The notes beneath the pieces were generated by a model, which saw only the letters and a program-made list of their open reading frames with translations, was not told the origin of the DNA and made no database searches. Position numbers and translations under genes: made by a program. A stretch of DNA of 8,653 bases from Phycisphaerae bacterium (lineage in GTDB: Bacteria; Planctomycetota; Phycisphaerae; Sedimentisphaerales; SG8-4), in contig JAUWLI010000109.1 of NCBI GenBank assembly GCA_030613765.1, positions 1 to 8,653 on the forward strand, read 5' to 3'. This document shows, piece by piece, positions 1 through 6,622 of the stretch (its first letter is position 1; every line of letters begins with the position of its first letter).

Positions 1-1
1 C

Positions 2-1162
2 CCCGGCATCGACGGTATGACCGTCAACAAGCTGCCGGGCTACCTTAAGAAACACTGGCCCGGAATCCGCGAGCAATTACTTGCGGGCGCTTATAGCCCG
101 AAGCCTGTCAAGCGAGTAGAAATAGCCAAGTCCGACGGCGGGATTCGCAAGCTTGGTATTCCCACCGTTTTGGATCGTTTTATTCAGCAGGCGATTATGC
201 AGGTGTTGCAAGAGTATTGGGACAAGATGTTCTCTGAGCACAGCTACGGGTTTCGTCCCGGCCGCAGCGCTCATCAGGCGATAAGCCGTGGCCAGCAATA
301 TGTTGAGCAAGGCTATCGCTGGATTGTGGACATTGACTTGGAGAAGTTCTTCGACCGAGTCAACCACGACAAGTTGATGGGCAATCTTGCTAAACAGGTA
401 CGCGACAAACGGCTGTTAAAAGTCATACGTGCATTCTTGAATGCCGGCGTGATGGAGAACGGTCTGGTCAGTGCGACAAGCGAAGGTGCGCCACAAGGCG
501 GCCCCTTATCGCCCTTGTTGTCAAATGTAGTTCTTGATGAGCTTGACCGAGAACTGGAGCGTAGAGGCCATCGATTTGTACGTTACGCTGACGACTGCAA
601 CATTTATGTCCGTAGCGAGCGAGCAGGCCGGCGAGTAATGGCAAGCATCAGCAAGTTCATTACCCGCAAGCTCAAGCTTAAGGTCAATCAGTCCAAGAGC
701 AAGATTGACAGACCTTGGCGGTGTAAGTTTCTGGGGTTTCGCATAGTAGGCGGCAAGCAGAGCAAACGGAGCATTGCTCCGAGCAGTCTGCGCCGCTTCA
801 AGCAGCGAGTCCGGAAACTGACCTGTTATCGACGGGGTGTTACAATCGAGCAAATGATTGCGAAACTCAATCGTTACTTGATTGGCTGGCGAGGCTATTT
901 TGGCTACTGCCAGAGCCGCTCGGTATTACAGGTGCTTGACTGTTGGATACGGCGTCGCTTGCGCTGTGTCTACTGGCGACGTTGGAAGCGTGGCAAGAGG
1001 CGGTTTGCGGAACTTAGGAAGCTGGACATTCGCAAAGACCTGGCAGCCAAAGCCGCAGGCAGTGTTCACGGCCCGTGGCGTCTGAGCCGCAGTCCTGCTC
1101 TGAGCTATGCCTTTCCAAATGCTCACTTTGATTCTTTAGGCCTTGCTCTATTGGCCAAATAG
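2..1162 (+). CDS. ltrA: Group II intron reverse transcriptase/maturase, 5'-truncated by the window
   Basis: This protein reverse-transcribes the spliced intron RNA into its DNA target and, as maturase, helps the RNA fold and splice. The frame is already open at base 2, where PGIDG precedes the first ATG (17). That is the conserved N-terminal RT motif, so the real start lies upstream. Counting from the ATG at 17: RIVDIDLEKFFD-type block with the first catalytic Asp at about 105, PQGGPLSPLLSN at 159-170, and YADD at 190-193 with the paired catalytic Asp. A basic maturase domain (X) follows. The C-terminus has the GPWRLSRSPAL and GLALL motifs typical of these proteins, then TAG. No Cys-rich HNH endonuclease follows. 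The RT motifs are intact, so the enzyme looks functional. The symbol is used generically for the family. Confidence 0.93.
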   Translation, partial: PGIDGMTVNKLPGYLKKHWPGIREQLLAGAYSPKPVKRVEIAKSDGGIRKLGIPTVLDRFIQQAIMQVLQEYWDKMFSEHSYGFRPGRSAHQAISRGQQYVEQGYRWIVDIDLEKFFDRVNHDKLMGNLAKQVRDKRLLKVIRAFLNAGVMENGLVSATSEGAPQGGPLSPLLSNVVLDELDRELERRGHRFVRYADDCNIYVRSERAGRRVMASISKFITRKLKLKVNQSKSKIDRPWRCKFLGFRIVGGKQSKRSIAPSSLRRFKQRVRKLTCYRRGVTIEQMIAKLNRYLIGWRGYFGYCQSRSVLQVLDCWIRRRLRCVYWRRWKRGKRRFAELRKLDIRKDLAAKAAGSVHGPWRLSRSPALSYAFPNAHFDSLGLALLAK

Positions 1163-1181
1163 TAAACAGCTTAACCAGCCG

Positions 1182-1216
1182 AACCGCCGTGGTACGGACC
1201 CGTATGCCCGGTGGTG
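1182..1216 (+). ncRNA. Group II intron domain V hairpin
   Basis: ACCGCCG (1183-1189) pairs with CGGTGGT (1209-1215). Above it, GG plus TACG pairs with CGTA plus CC, leaving a two-base TG bulge on the 3' side (1205-1206). A two-base bulge at this place is the hallmark of domain V, the catalytic metal-binding hairpin of the ribozyme. The terminal loop reads GACC rather than a GNRA loop. The lower stem contains CGC at 1185-1187, which could be the catalytic triad, but I did not fix that register. Confidence 0.75.
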
Positions 1217-1218
1217 TG

Positions 1219-1247
1219 ACAGGGAAAGCCCGCGAGGGCCTACCTAT
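1219..1247 (+). ncRNA. Group II intron domain VI with probable branch-point adenosine, and 3' splice site
   Basis: GCCC (1228-1231) pairs with GGGC (1236-1239) around a GCGA (GNRA) loop. Below, AGG (1221-1223) pairs with CCT (1243-1245). The asymmetric internal loop leaves A1242 unpaired on the 3' side, where the branch-point A of domain VI sits. The intron then ends at about AT (1246-1247). The branch A is rather close to the proposed end, so the junction is approximate. Confidence 0.6.
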
Positions 1248-1368
1248 GTCGATTGTTGACGGCATGACGAACCGGAAACTACGAGGGGACCAGGAGCAAG
1301 TACAAGCACAGGGAACGGACGTAATCAACACACGGAAACACAGCGAGGGATTATGCTTGAGTATTTGA
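1248..1368 (+). other. Open 3' exon behind the intron; possible 3' end of an interrupted gene
   Basis: Reading from the presumed intron junction, one frame (codons from 1249) is open to TGA at 1366-1368. It gives 39 codons beginning SIVDGMTNRKL. The frame runs 16 bases into the transposase gene that starts at 1353, the kind of overlap seen between translationally coupled genes. It may be the tail of an upstream gene, for example a regulator of the Mu-like element, that the intron split. An open stretch of this length can also arise by chance, and an ATG at 1246 straddles the junction. I do not recognise the protein sequence. Confidence 0.25.
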
Positions 1369-3350
1369 CAGTAGAAACGGCAGCAATAAGATTCGGGATC
1401 AGTCCGAGAGCTGTTCGCAAAATGTGCATAGAGGGCAGGCTGCCTGGAGCTCGCAAGGTAAATGGTGAATGGGAAGTACCCGTTACGGCCGATGCAAGGC
1501 TTAGGGGGGATAACTCTCCTGGACAGCAGGTGGACACGCAGCTCGCAGGTTTCAGTATCGAGAAAATCAATCAGGCAAAGAAACTGCTCGGTATAGTCCT
1601 GCAATTTATAGAGCGAGCAGCGGACCGCGTTCGCTACGGTGGGACCCGGACCGATGCGCTCGGGCAGTGTGCGGCGGAGCACGGAACAACCACCAGGACT
1701 CTCAAGCGGTGGATTAAGCGATACAAAGAGCACGGACCGGTCGGACTGGTCGATATGCGGGGCGGGAACCGGTTCGGTGACGAGACGATAAGTGCCGAGG
1801 CGGCACAGGTGTTTAGGGACATGTACCTTACACAGCAGCAATTGAGTGTCAGATTATGCCTGCGTAATACTTGCTACATCAACAAGAAGAAAAATAAGGG
1901 CTGGACACTGCCCAGCTTGCGGGTAATGCAGTATTATGTAATAAAATATATCCCTGAACCGGTCCGGATATTGCTTCGAGAGGGCAGGGCCGCGTACAAT
2001 GCCAGGTGTGCTCCCTACAATCAGATAGAACCCGACAGCATCGAGCCGGGCGAAGTGTGGATTGGTGACCACTATCAGTTTAATTGTTGGGTTCGTCATC
2101 GTAACCGGTGGATAAGGCCCTGGCTGACGGCCTGGCAGGACATGCGAAGCCGGATGTTGGTTGGCTGGTATATATGTCCCCTACCGAACCAAACGACTAT
2201 CCTTGTCGCAACACGCCGGGCAATTAAGAAGCACGGTCCGCCGGACATGGTCAAAATTGATAACGGCAAGGACTATGATAGCGTAATGTGGTCTGGCATG
2301 ACCAAGAAAACTCGCAAAACACGCAGGGTGCTACGGGCCGGTTACCTCGATGAGCAGGAAGTCATGGGCCTATATGGATGGTTGGGGATTAGGGCGTCTT
2401 TTGCAATTCCTTATAATCCCAAGGCAAAGCGAATCGAGAGGTTGTTTGCAACGATAAATTCTCAATTCAATTCTACACTCGATACTTACTGTGGCGAAGA
2501 TGTAATCCGGAAGCCTGAAGACCTTGGCAAGCTGCTCAAGTCCCCGGAAGTGATCGCCTCTGCCCTAAGCCTCGATGATTTTGCTCAGTTATTCAGCAAA
2601 TACGCTCAAATATATAACAATACTATACACACAGGTAACGGCATGGACGGTCGTACTCCTGCCGAGGTTATGGAGACAAGGGTATCACGGCGGGTAATCC
2701 TCGAAGATGTGGTCGAGGAGATGCTGCGTGTATGGAGCGGCGAGTTGAAGATAGGTAAGAACGGAATCAGATTCAAAGGCCTTTATTACGGCCAGTACAA
2801 CCAGAGATTGCAACAGCACTTCGGCAAGGTAGTTATAGTCGCGAGCAATCCCGATGACCTTAGCTACGTGACAGTTTACGATGCCCATACTAAGAAGCGA
2901 ATCTGTATCGCCAGGGAAAACACACTTATCCGCTATGCACAAAAGGTGTCTGAAGAAGACCTCAGAGAGGGCCAGAGGCAGCAGAGGAACGCAGTCAAAT
3001 TTGCCAAGGGATACAGAAGTAGTTCACGTAAAGTCTACATGAGTGTAAGCGATTTAAGCATGGAGTCAGCCCAAGAAAACACGAAACCCGAACCGAAACC
3101 GAAGCCAAAACTACTTCGTCCCGTAAAAACTTTCCTCGATGACCAGGTAGAGGATATAAAACGCGAGCGGGCACAACTGAAACAGGAGAAACTAAAGGAA
3201 GTTAATGAGCCTAAATCCAAAAAACTCAACATAGACTATGATAAAATGCTGGCAATGAAAAAGAAGCCAAACAAATATGACTGTGTACGATTATTTGATG
3301 ATGAGGATTGGTATGAAGAATACAAAAATACAAAGAGGCCTGGAGCGTGA
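1353..3350 (+). CDS. MuA-like DDE transposase
   Basis: The 665-residue protein has the layout of phage Mu transposase (663 aa in Mu), which binds element ends, nicks them and joins the 3' ends to target DNA. In order: an excisionase-like helix-turn-helix at about 4-45; a second HTH region near 97-125; the RNase H-like integrase core at about 232-370; a Mu-type C-terminal beta-barrel at about 455-520; and a charged tail with a KPEPKPKPKPK linker near 578-586. The catalytic triad is read as Asp239 (IGDH), Asp303 (KIDNG) and Glu362 (RIERL), with spacings close to Mu's D269, D336 and E392. The start follows GAGGGA (1345-1350) with short spacing. The protein looks intact. The next gene overlaps its end, and in Mu the corresponding C-terminal region contacts MuB and ClpX. 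Confidence 0.93.
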   Translation: MLEYLTVETAAIRFGISPRAVRKMCIEGRLPGARKVNGEWEVPVTADARLRGDNSPGQQVDTQLAGFSIEKINQAKKLLGIVLQFIERAADRVRYGGTRTDALGQCAAEHGTTTRTLKRWIKRYKEHGPVGLVDMRGGNRFGDETISAEAAQVFRDMYLTQQQLSVRLCLRNTCYINKKKNKGWTLPSLRVMQYYVIKYIPEPVRILLREGRAAYNARCAPYNQIEPDSIEPGEVWIGDHYQFNCWVRHRNRWIRPWLTAWQDMRSRMLVGWYICPLPNQTTILVATRRAIKKHGPPDMVKIDNGKDYDSVMWSGMTKKTRKTRRVLRAGYLDEQEVMGLYGWLGIRASFAIPYNPKAKRIERLFATINSQFNSTLDTYCGEDVIRKPEDLGKLLKSPEVIASALSLDDFAQLFSKYAQIYNNTIHTGNGMDGRTPAEVMETRVSRRVILEDVVEEMLRVWSGELKIGKNGIRFKGLYYGQYNQRLQQHFGKVVIVASNPDDLSYVTVYDAHTKKRICIARENTLIRYAQKVSEEDLREGQRQQRNAVKFAKGYRSSSRKVYMSVSDLSMESAQENTKPEPKPKPKLLRPVKTFLDDQVEDIKRERAQLKQEKLKEVNEPKSKKLNIDYDKMLAMKKKPNKYDCVRLFDDEDWYEEYKNTKRPGA

Positions 3351-4443
3351 TGCCAGGCTCGTAAAAGAGCGTTTTCCTGAGCAGTTGACGGATAAGGAAA
3401 TAAAACGCGTGAAAGCATCGTTAAAGGCGTTCATGGCCGAGCACGGCCTTACACAGGCCAAGGTTGCCCGGCGACTCGGCATATGCAGTTCAACGATTAA
3501 CCAATTTTTAGGCAGGGGTTACAAGGGCAATCTCCGCAAGCTCATCAACCAGATTGTGAACCTGATAAATTCGGTTGACCGCAGAGACAGGGGTAACAAG
3601 TACATTAGTTTTGTCCAGACAACTGTTGCCAAGCGAATCGGCACATTGATTACGCAGGCCGAGGCGTTCTCTGTTGATGAAGGTACAATCGGTCTTATTA
3701 TAGGCGATGGGGGACACGGTAAGAGTATCTGTATGCGACAATATGCCAGGGCAAACAAAAACACCATATACGTTGTACTCGATAACACAATGAGTTCGAC
3801 AAGTATTTTTGCTGAGATTGCCAGGCGTATCAAAGTCAGTGCGATAGGCAATATGGCTATAGTAGCCAGGCGGATTGTCGGGGCACTCGAATGCAGGAAC
3901 CTTATTATCATGCTGGACGAAGCATCCAGCCTGACAGTCAAGCAATTGAATCAATTGCGTCAAATTATCGTGGTCAAGTCACGGTGTCCGCTTATCCTGG
4001 CTGGCAATAGTGACCTGTTAAAGACGGTCATGCAGCGGACGACCAGGCGGGGCTATGAATCGCTTGACCAGTTTACAAGCCGGTTAATAGCAGTCCTTAA
4101 TCTTGACGAGCTGGCATCAGACAAGGACGGTCCGCTGTACACAGCCGAAGATATTCGCAAGCTGTACGAGTACGGTGGTATCAGGTTGACTTCGGACGCG
4201 GTTAGCACTCTAAAGCGTATTTGCAAAACACCTAAATCAGGACGGATGCGGACATGTAGTCATATCATCGCTGCCCTGCACACTGCCGAAGCAGTTGATG
4301 AGGAGAGTTACATAGATAAGACGATGATTTTGTCGGCAATCGAGCAGTTGCAGCTTACGGTTAAGTCATGGTTGCCATTGGCTATTGCCGAGAATGTTAG
4401 CGAAAGCGATTCGGGTAAAAAAGTTGTGGCTCAAGTGAGTTAA
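3313..4443 (+). CDS. MuB-like AAA+ ATPase, target-DNA activator
   Basis: MuB-type proteins bind target DNA as ATP-dependent filaments, deliver it to the transposase and stimulate strand transfer. I chose the ATG at 3313 (376 aa) because GAGGA at 3303-3307 lies at good distance; an in-frame ATG at 3277 would add 12 residues. In the chosen numbering, a Cro-like HTH lies at about 47-72, as in MuB. Walker A is GDGGHGKS at 131-138, Walker B ends IIMLDEAS with Asp202 and Glu203, and a sensor-1-like Asn is at 232 in LAGNSDL. The protein is longer than Mu B (312 aa), mostly in the C-terminal part. The gene overlaps the transposase by 38 bases, which suggests coupled translation. TniB/TnsC-type ATPases are relatives, but the MuA partner favours MuB. 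Confidence 0.9.
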   Translation: MKNTKIQRGLERDARLVKERFPEQLTDKEIKRVKASLKAFMAEHGLTQAKVARRLGICSSTINQFLGRGYKGNLRKLINQIVNLINSVDRRDRGNKYISFVQTTVAKRIGTLITQAEAFSVDEGTIGLIIGDGGHGKSICMRQYARANKNTIYVVLDNTMSSTSIFAEIARRIKVSAIGNMAIVARRIVGALECRNLIIMLDEASSLTVKQLNQLRQIIVVKSRCPLILAGNSDLLKTVMQRTTRRGYESLDQFTSRLIAVLNLDELASDKDGPLYTAEDIRKLYEYGGIRLTSDAVSTLKRICKTPKSGRMRTCSHIIAALHTAEAVDEESYIDKTMILSAIEQLQLTVKSWLPLAIAENVSESDSGKKVVAQVS

Positions 4444-4445
4444 TC

Positions 4446-5309
4446 ATGGACAATACGAAATACTTAAATAGGGGGAGTGAAACCTTTCCACTGAGTGAGC
4501 TGCAATACGATTATTTTACTGTGTCAGATGCTTCCGGGATGACTGGCGTGCCAAAGGATACAATCTGTAGGCACTGTCGGCAAAAGCTGCTCTACGGAGC
4601 GCGGAAGATACGTGGTCTGTGGTGGATTCCTATTTCGGGTCTGTTTCCTTTTTTAAGGAAGCCGGAATATGCTGAGGCAGTGGCGGAGATCGGAGGACTA
4701 CGACTTCAATATATGTTGCGTGACATTGGTTATGCGTGCGACTTACTCAGACAAATTGATGGCTACAACAAGCAGACAATGCAATATATGAAAAAGGGCA
4801 AGAGTGAGGCTGAATCCAAAGTGCTTGCTAACCAAATATGTGCGACTTCACTACAGAATATAGAGCGATTAAGTTATGAGTACAGCCGTAACGGATTACA
4901 GGGCATTATAGAGTACACACAAGCGTGTCAGTTCGTTATAGGCTGGCCTGCCATTGAATCAGCAGCGGACCTGGTATATATCGCCAAGGATATCAACAAA
5001 AATGAGGGCGATGACATGGCCGAACAACCGCTCAGTATCAGGTGGTATTTGGACTTGATAAGCGGGTGGAGGGACAAATTAGTCAATAATGCTCGCAAGA
5101 CTCTTGAGGGTTCAACAGAGGGGCAGCGAATAGTAAAGGCCAATCCCAACAGGCGGTTATACGCCGTACTCAAGCCAACCAAGAAAGAAAACCTGGAGCG
5201 TATCGAGTACATGTTGACGGGAATAGGCCCGTTCGGATTATTCGAGTTACTGGCAAGTGTAAAGTTAAGCAAAGACATTTATGAGCAGGAAAACAGAGAC
5301 ACAGGATAG
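4446..5309 (+). CDS. Unrecognised Mu-operon protein with N-terminal excisionase-like HTH
   Basis: I do not recognise this 287-residue protein as a whole. Residues 23-64 form an HTH of the type seen at the transposase N-terminus. Both share a Y-TV start, an A and G in the first helices, a Cys in the recognition helix, the block L-GARK and then a W followed by a Pro. The remainder (70-287) is mostly helical in character, with no enzyme motif I can name. The gene starts two bases after the MuB-like stop and overlaps the Gam-like gene by 29 bases, so it belongs to the same operon. It lies where Mu carries small early genes. A regulator or an accessory protein that binds the element ends is plausible; this is inference from the shared domain. 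It ends with TAG. Confidence 0.8.
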   Translation: MDNTKYLNRGSETFPLSELQYDYFTVSDASGMTGVPKDTICRHCRQKLLYGARKIRGLWWIPISGLFPFLRKPEYAEAVAEIGGLRLQYMLRDIGYACDLLRQIDGYNKQTMQYMKKGKSEAESKVLANQICATSLQNIERLSYEYSRNGLQGIIEYTQACQFVIGWPAIESAADLVYIAKDINKNEGDDMAEQPLSIRWYLDLISGWRDKLVNNARKTLEGSTEGQRIVKANPNRRLYAVLKPTKKENLERIEYMLTGIGPFGLFELLASVKLSKDIYEQENRDTG

Positions 5310-5772
5310 TATCGCAATCCAGCCGCACACAAAGCCGGAAAAGGCCCTGGCATTGACTCAGCACACAGAACGGCTGCCGGTCCGTTCATGGGGCCAGGTG
5401 GACAGCGTGTTGCGTGAAATGGCGGAATTGCAGGTAGCGATAAACGAAGAAATCGACCTGTTCAATAGCAGGGCGGACAGGGCAAAGGAGCGGATGTACG
5501 AAGCCGGTTCCACTCACTATATTCAAAGACACTGCTTAAGCTATAGGCAGGAGATCGACAAAGCAACAGAACTCCTGCAGGAAGGTACTGAGCGGCTAAG
5601 GGCACGTCTGTTGTGCTGGGAAACAATGCTTAATAAATTTATGCTACTGAGCTATGAGAAACACGTTGTAACCGATAGGTATTTTCGCTTTGGCTCGGTA
5701 CATTGTCACGGTGGTAATGTAGATATTTTACTCGATGTTGATTATGCAAAGGCCATGATCGGAAGGCCTTAG
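5281..5772 (+). CDS. Gam-like DNA-end-binding protein, apparently short at the C-terminus
   Basis: Mu Gam binds linear double-stranded DNA ends and blocks host exonucleases such as RecBCD. The match here is by pattern. Residues 33-72 (PVRSWGQVDSVLREMAELQ and onward) resemble the first Gam helix with its W-VD-L-E-A-L spacing. A second long helix covers about 85-118. FRFGSV near 135-140 followed by a D-aligned strand resembles the Gam beta region. The protein stops at 163 residues, soon after this point, where Gam proteins normally have a further Lys-rich C-terminal segment (Mu Gam is 174 aa). Its TAG stop is in frame with the next ORF. No strong Shine-Dalgarno sequence precedes the ATG, so translation probably depends on coupling with the overlapping upstream gene. 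Confidence 0.65.
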   Translation: MSRKTETQDSIAIQPHTKPEKALALTQHTERLPVRSWGQVDSVLREMAELQVAINEEIDLFNSRADRAKERMYEAGSTHYIQRHCLSYRQEIDKATELLQEGTERLRARLLCWETMLNKFMLLSYEKHVVTDRYFRFGSVHCHGGNVDILLDVDYAKAMIGRP

Positions 5773-5817
5773 CCTGGCGGTGATCGCTCAGGTGATCACT
5801 CAGACGATCGCCCAGGC
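5772..5817 (+). repeat. Three tandem 12-bp repeats forming an imperfect hairpin
   Basis: GGTGATCGCTCA (5779-5790), GGTGATCACTCA (5791-5802) and GACGATCGCCCA (5803-5814) stand head to tail, each containing GATC. The outer parts are also complementary: GCCTGG and GATCG on the left can pair with CGATCG and CCAGGC on the right, with small bulges. In the frame of the upstream gene, after its TAG, the repeats would encode GDRS, GDHS and DDRP without a stop. Possible roles are a linker, an RNA structure or a protein binding site. The sequence does not decide between them. Confidence 0.7.
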
Positions 5818-5821
5818 GTAA

Positions 5822-5835
5822 GCGTAAGGATACGC
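5822..5835 (+). promoter_or_regulatory. Hairpin presenting the AGGA ribosome binding site in its loop
   Basis: GCGTA (5822-5826) and TACGC (5831-5835) are perfect complements around the tetraloop AGGA (5827-5830). AGGA is the only Shine-Dalgarno-like sequence before the ATG at 5842, at a somewhat long distance of 11 bases. Presenting it in a loop could modulate initiation of the next gene. With only five base pairs the structure could also be chance. Confidence 0.35.
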
Positions 5836-5841
5836 GGTATA

Positions 5842-6252
5842 ATGACAGGAAAATGCAGCTTAACAATTGAGACGCCACAAGGCGAAAGCGTTTTCAGAGG
5901 TGACCAGTGGGAAATATTATCATCTTTAATCTCAGGCGATATAGCCAGGCTGGTCGCGGCAGGAATCAATATGAATCCTGGTAGGGACATAGACACAGTG
6001 GCCAAGCGAGTATTAAAGGTTTTCGAGTCTTATTTTAGACACCGCAAACGACTGTATCGCTCGCGGCTTACTAAGGTCGGCCTGGAGCTGGACCTGGTAA
6101 AATGTTACCTTCGAGGCCTGACAATGAGCGAGACAATTAAATGGTTAAAAGCCCACAAGGGCTTTAGGATAAGCACATCGGCCGTAGGCAGATATTGGGA
6201 GGTTTTAAATAGGATCGGTATAACGCCGACACTTGATTTGACAACTGATTAA
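5842..6252 (+). CDS. Small phage-type HTH protein, last gene of the Mu-like operon
   Basis: The 136-residue protein is not recognised with certainty. The C-terminal third reads like a helix-turn-helix: L-KCYLRGLTMSETIKW, a short turn, then ISTSAVGRYWEVL around residues 114-126. The SAVGRY block recalls the S-AV-RY end of Mu gp27-like proteins (DUF3486), and the position at the end of the early operon would also suit a Mor-like regulator. Neither assignment is secure. The N-terminal half has no motif I know. Upstream its frame is open back to the amber codon of the Gam-like gene, so a read-through fusion is formally possible. TAA is followed at once by a terminator-like hairpin, marking the operon end. 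Confidence 0.7.
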   Translation: MTGKCSLTIETPQGESVFRGDQWEILSSLISGDIARLVAAGINMNPGRDIDTVAKRVLKVFESYFRHRKRLYRSRLTKVGLELDLVKCYLRGLTMSETIKWLKAHKGFRISTSAVGRYWEVLNRIGITPTLDLTTD

Positions 6253-6257
6253 CGCCT

Positions 6258-6297
6258 CTTTAAAGGCCTGTTACATGGGCCTTAAAGTGTTGTTTTT
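6258..6297 (+). terminator. Rho-independent terminator-like hairpin after the Mu-like operon
   Basis: CTTTAAAGGCC (6258-6268) pairs with GGCCTTAAAG (6278-6287), with one bulged A, around a loop of about nine bases. T-rich TGTTGTTTTT follows (6288-6297). The hairpin lies six bases after the stop codon of the last operon gene, as expected for a transcription end. The stem is partly A-T, so efficiency may be moderate. Confidence 0.65.
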
Positions 6298-6622
6298 AAA
6301 GCTGAGGCACCGCACGAATCACGGGTATTTGAGAAAATGCCGAAAATTCGGGGCGGTATTGTTGTGCGCATAGCCTTTGGGACATAATGGTTTCGCAAAA
6401 GGACATTTTGATTTTCGCCTTACAGCCAGTTAGCCGAAACAGGTCTTTGTCCGTATGCAACTGCAAAAATCGCAAAACACCCTTTTTCTCTCAAAAACGG
6501 CGATTAGCCTGTGCAGGTACGATCCTGTTCGACTCCTCGTTCAGTAGAATCAAGGTTTGGCCAGGTGTCTTTTTCTTAACATCACCGCGTTGAGGCAGGA
6601 CAGTAAGAGCATGTAGAGCTTT
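6298..6622. other. Gene-poor stretch; possible right border of the Mu-like element
   Basis: No convincing gene is seen. A 68-codon plus-strand ORF (6387-6593) has no ribosome binding site and an odd composition, so I left it out. The octamer TCGCAAAA occurs at 6393-6400 and 6470-6477, and CAAAA GGACA TTTTG forms a small hairpin between 6396 and 6410. CCTGTGCAGG (6509-6518) is a short inverted repeat that partly overlaps CAGG-N6-CCTG. If the element ends before the minus-strand gene, its transposase-binding end would lie here. I could not identify a definite end or a target-site duplication. Confidence 0.3.

Larger units (their letters stand above)
1..1247 (+). mobile_element. Group II intron, 3' part (ORF tail of domain IV, then domains V and VI)
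   Basis: The stretch holds the intron-encoded reverse transcriptase/maturase followed directly by foldable domains V and VI. This is the standard order at the 3' end of a bacterial group II intron. The intron end is placed at about 1247, just after the domain VI stem, where the bases AT fit the usual AY end. The 5' ribozyme domains I-III and the 5' exon lie before the window, so the full element and insertion site cannot be seen. The encoded protein shows no HNH endonuclease domain, as in several bacterial lineages that prime reverse transcription without second-strand cleavage. I am sure of the family; the exact 3' boundary may be off by a few bases. Confidence 0.85.

Noticed and set aside
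1256..1285. TTGACG as a -35 box for the Mu-like operon
   Set aside because: The bases 17 positions downstream do not resemble a -10 box in any nearby register.
1014..1841. Minus-strand ORF of 275 codons
   Set aside because: It lies antisense to the RT end, the intron ribozyme domains and the transposase start, all well supported on the plus strand. Its translation is rich in Cys, Ser and Pro without family motifs.
3508..3963. Minus-strand ORFs of 140-151 codons
   Set aside because: Both are antisense to the Walker A and B region of the MuB-like gene, and their translations show no recognisable domain.
5770..5772. Genome-wide recoding of TAG
   Set aside because: TAG also ends the RT and the 287-residue protein at sensible positions. 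Read-through at the Gam-like stop is therefore kept only as a local possibility.
5838..5843. TATAAT resembling a -10 promoter box
   Set aside because: It overlaps the start codon of the HTH gene and no -35 box lies at the right distance. It is probably chance.
6527..6536. GTTCGACTCC resembling a tRNA or tmRNA T-loop
   Set aside because: The flanking bases do not form the required 5-bp stem, and no acceptor or anticodon arm can be built around it.
6387..6593. Plus-strand ORF of 68 codons
   Set aside because: It has no ribosome binding site, an irregular basic and aromatic composition, and no motif.
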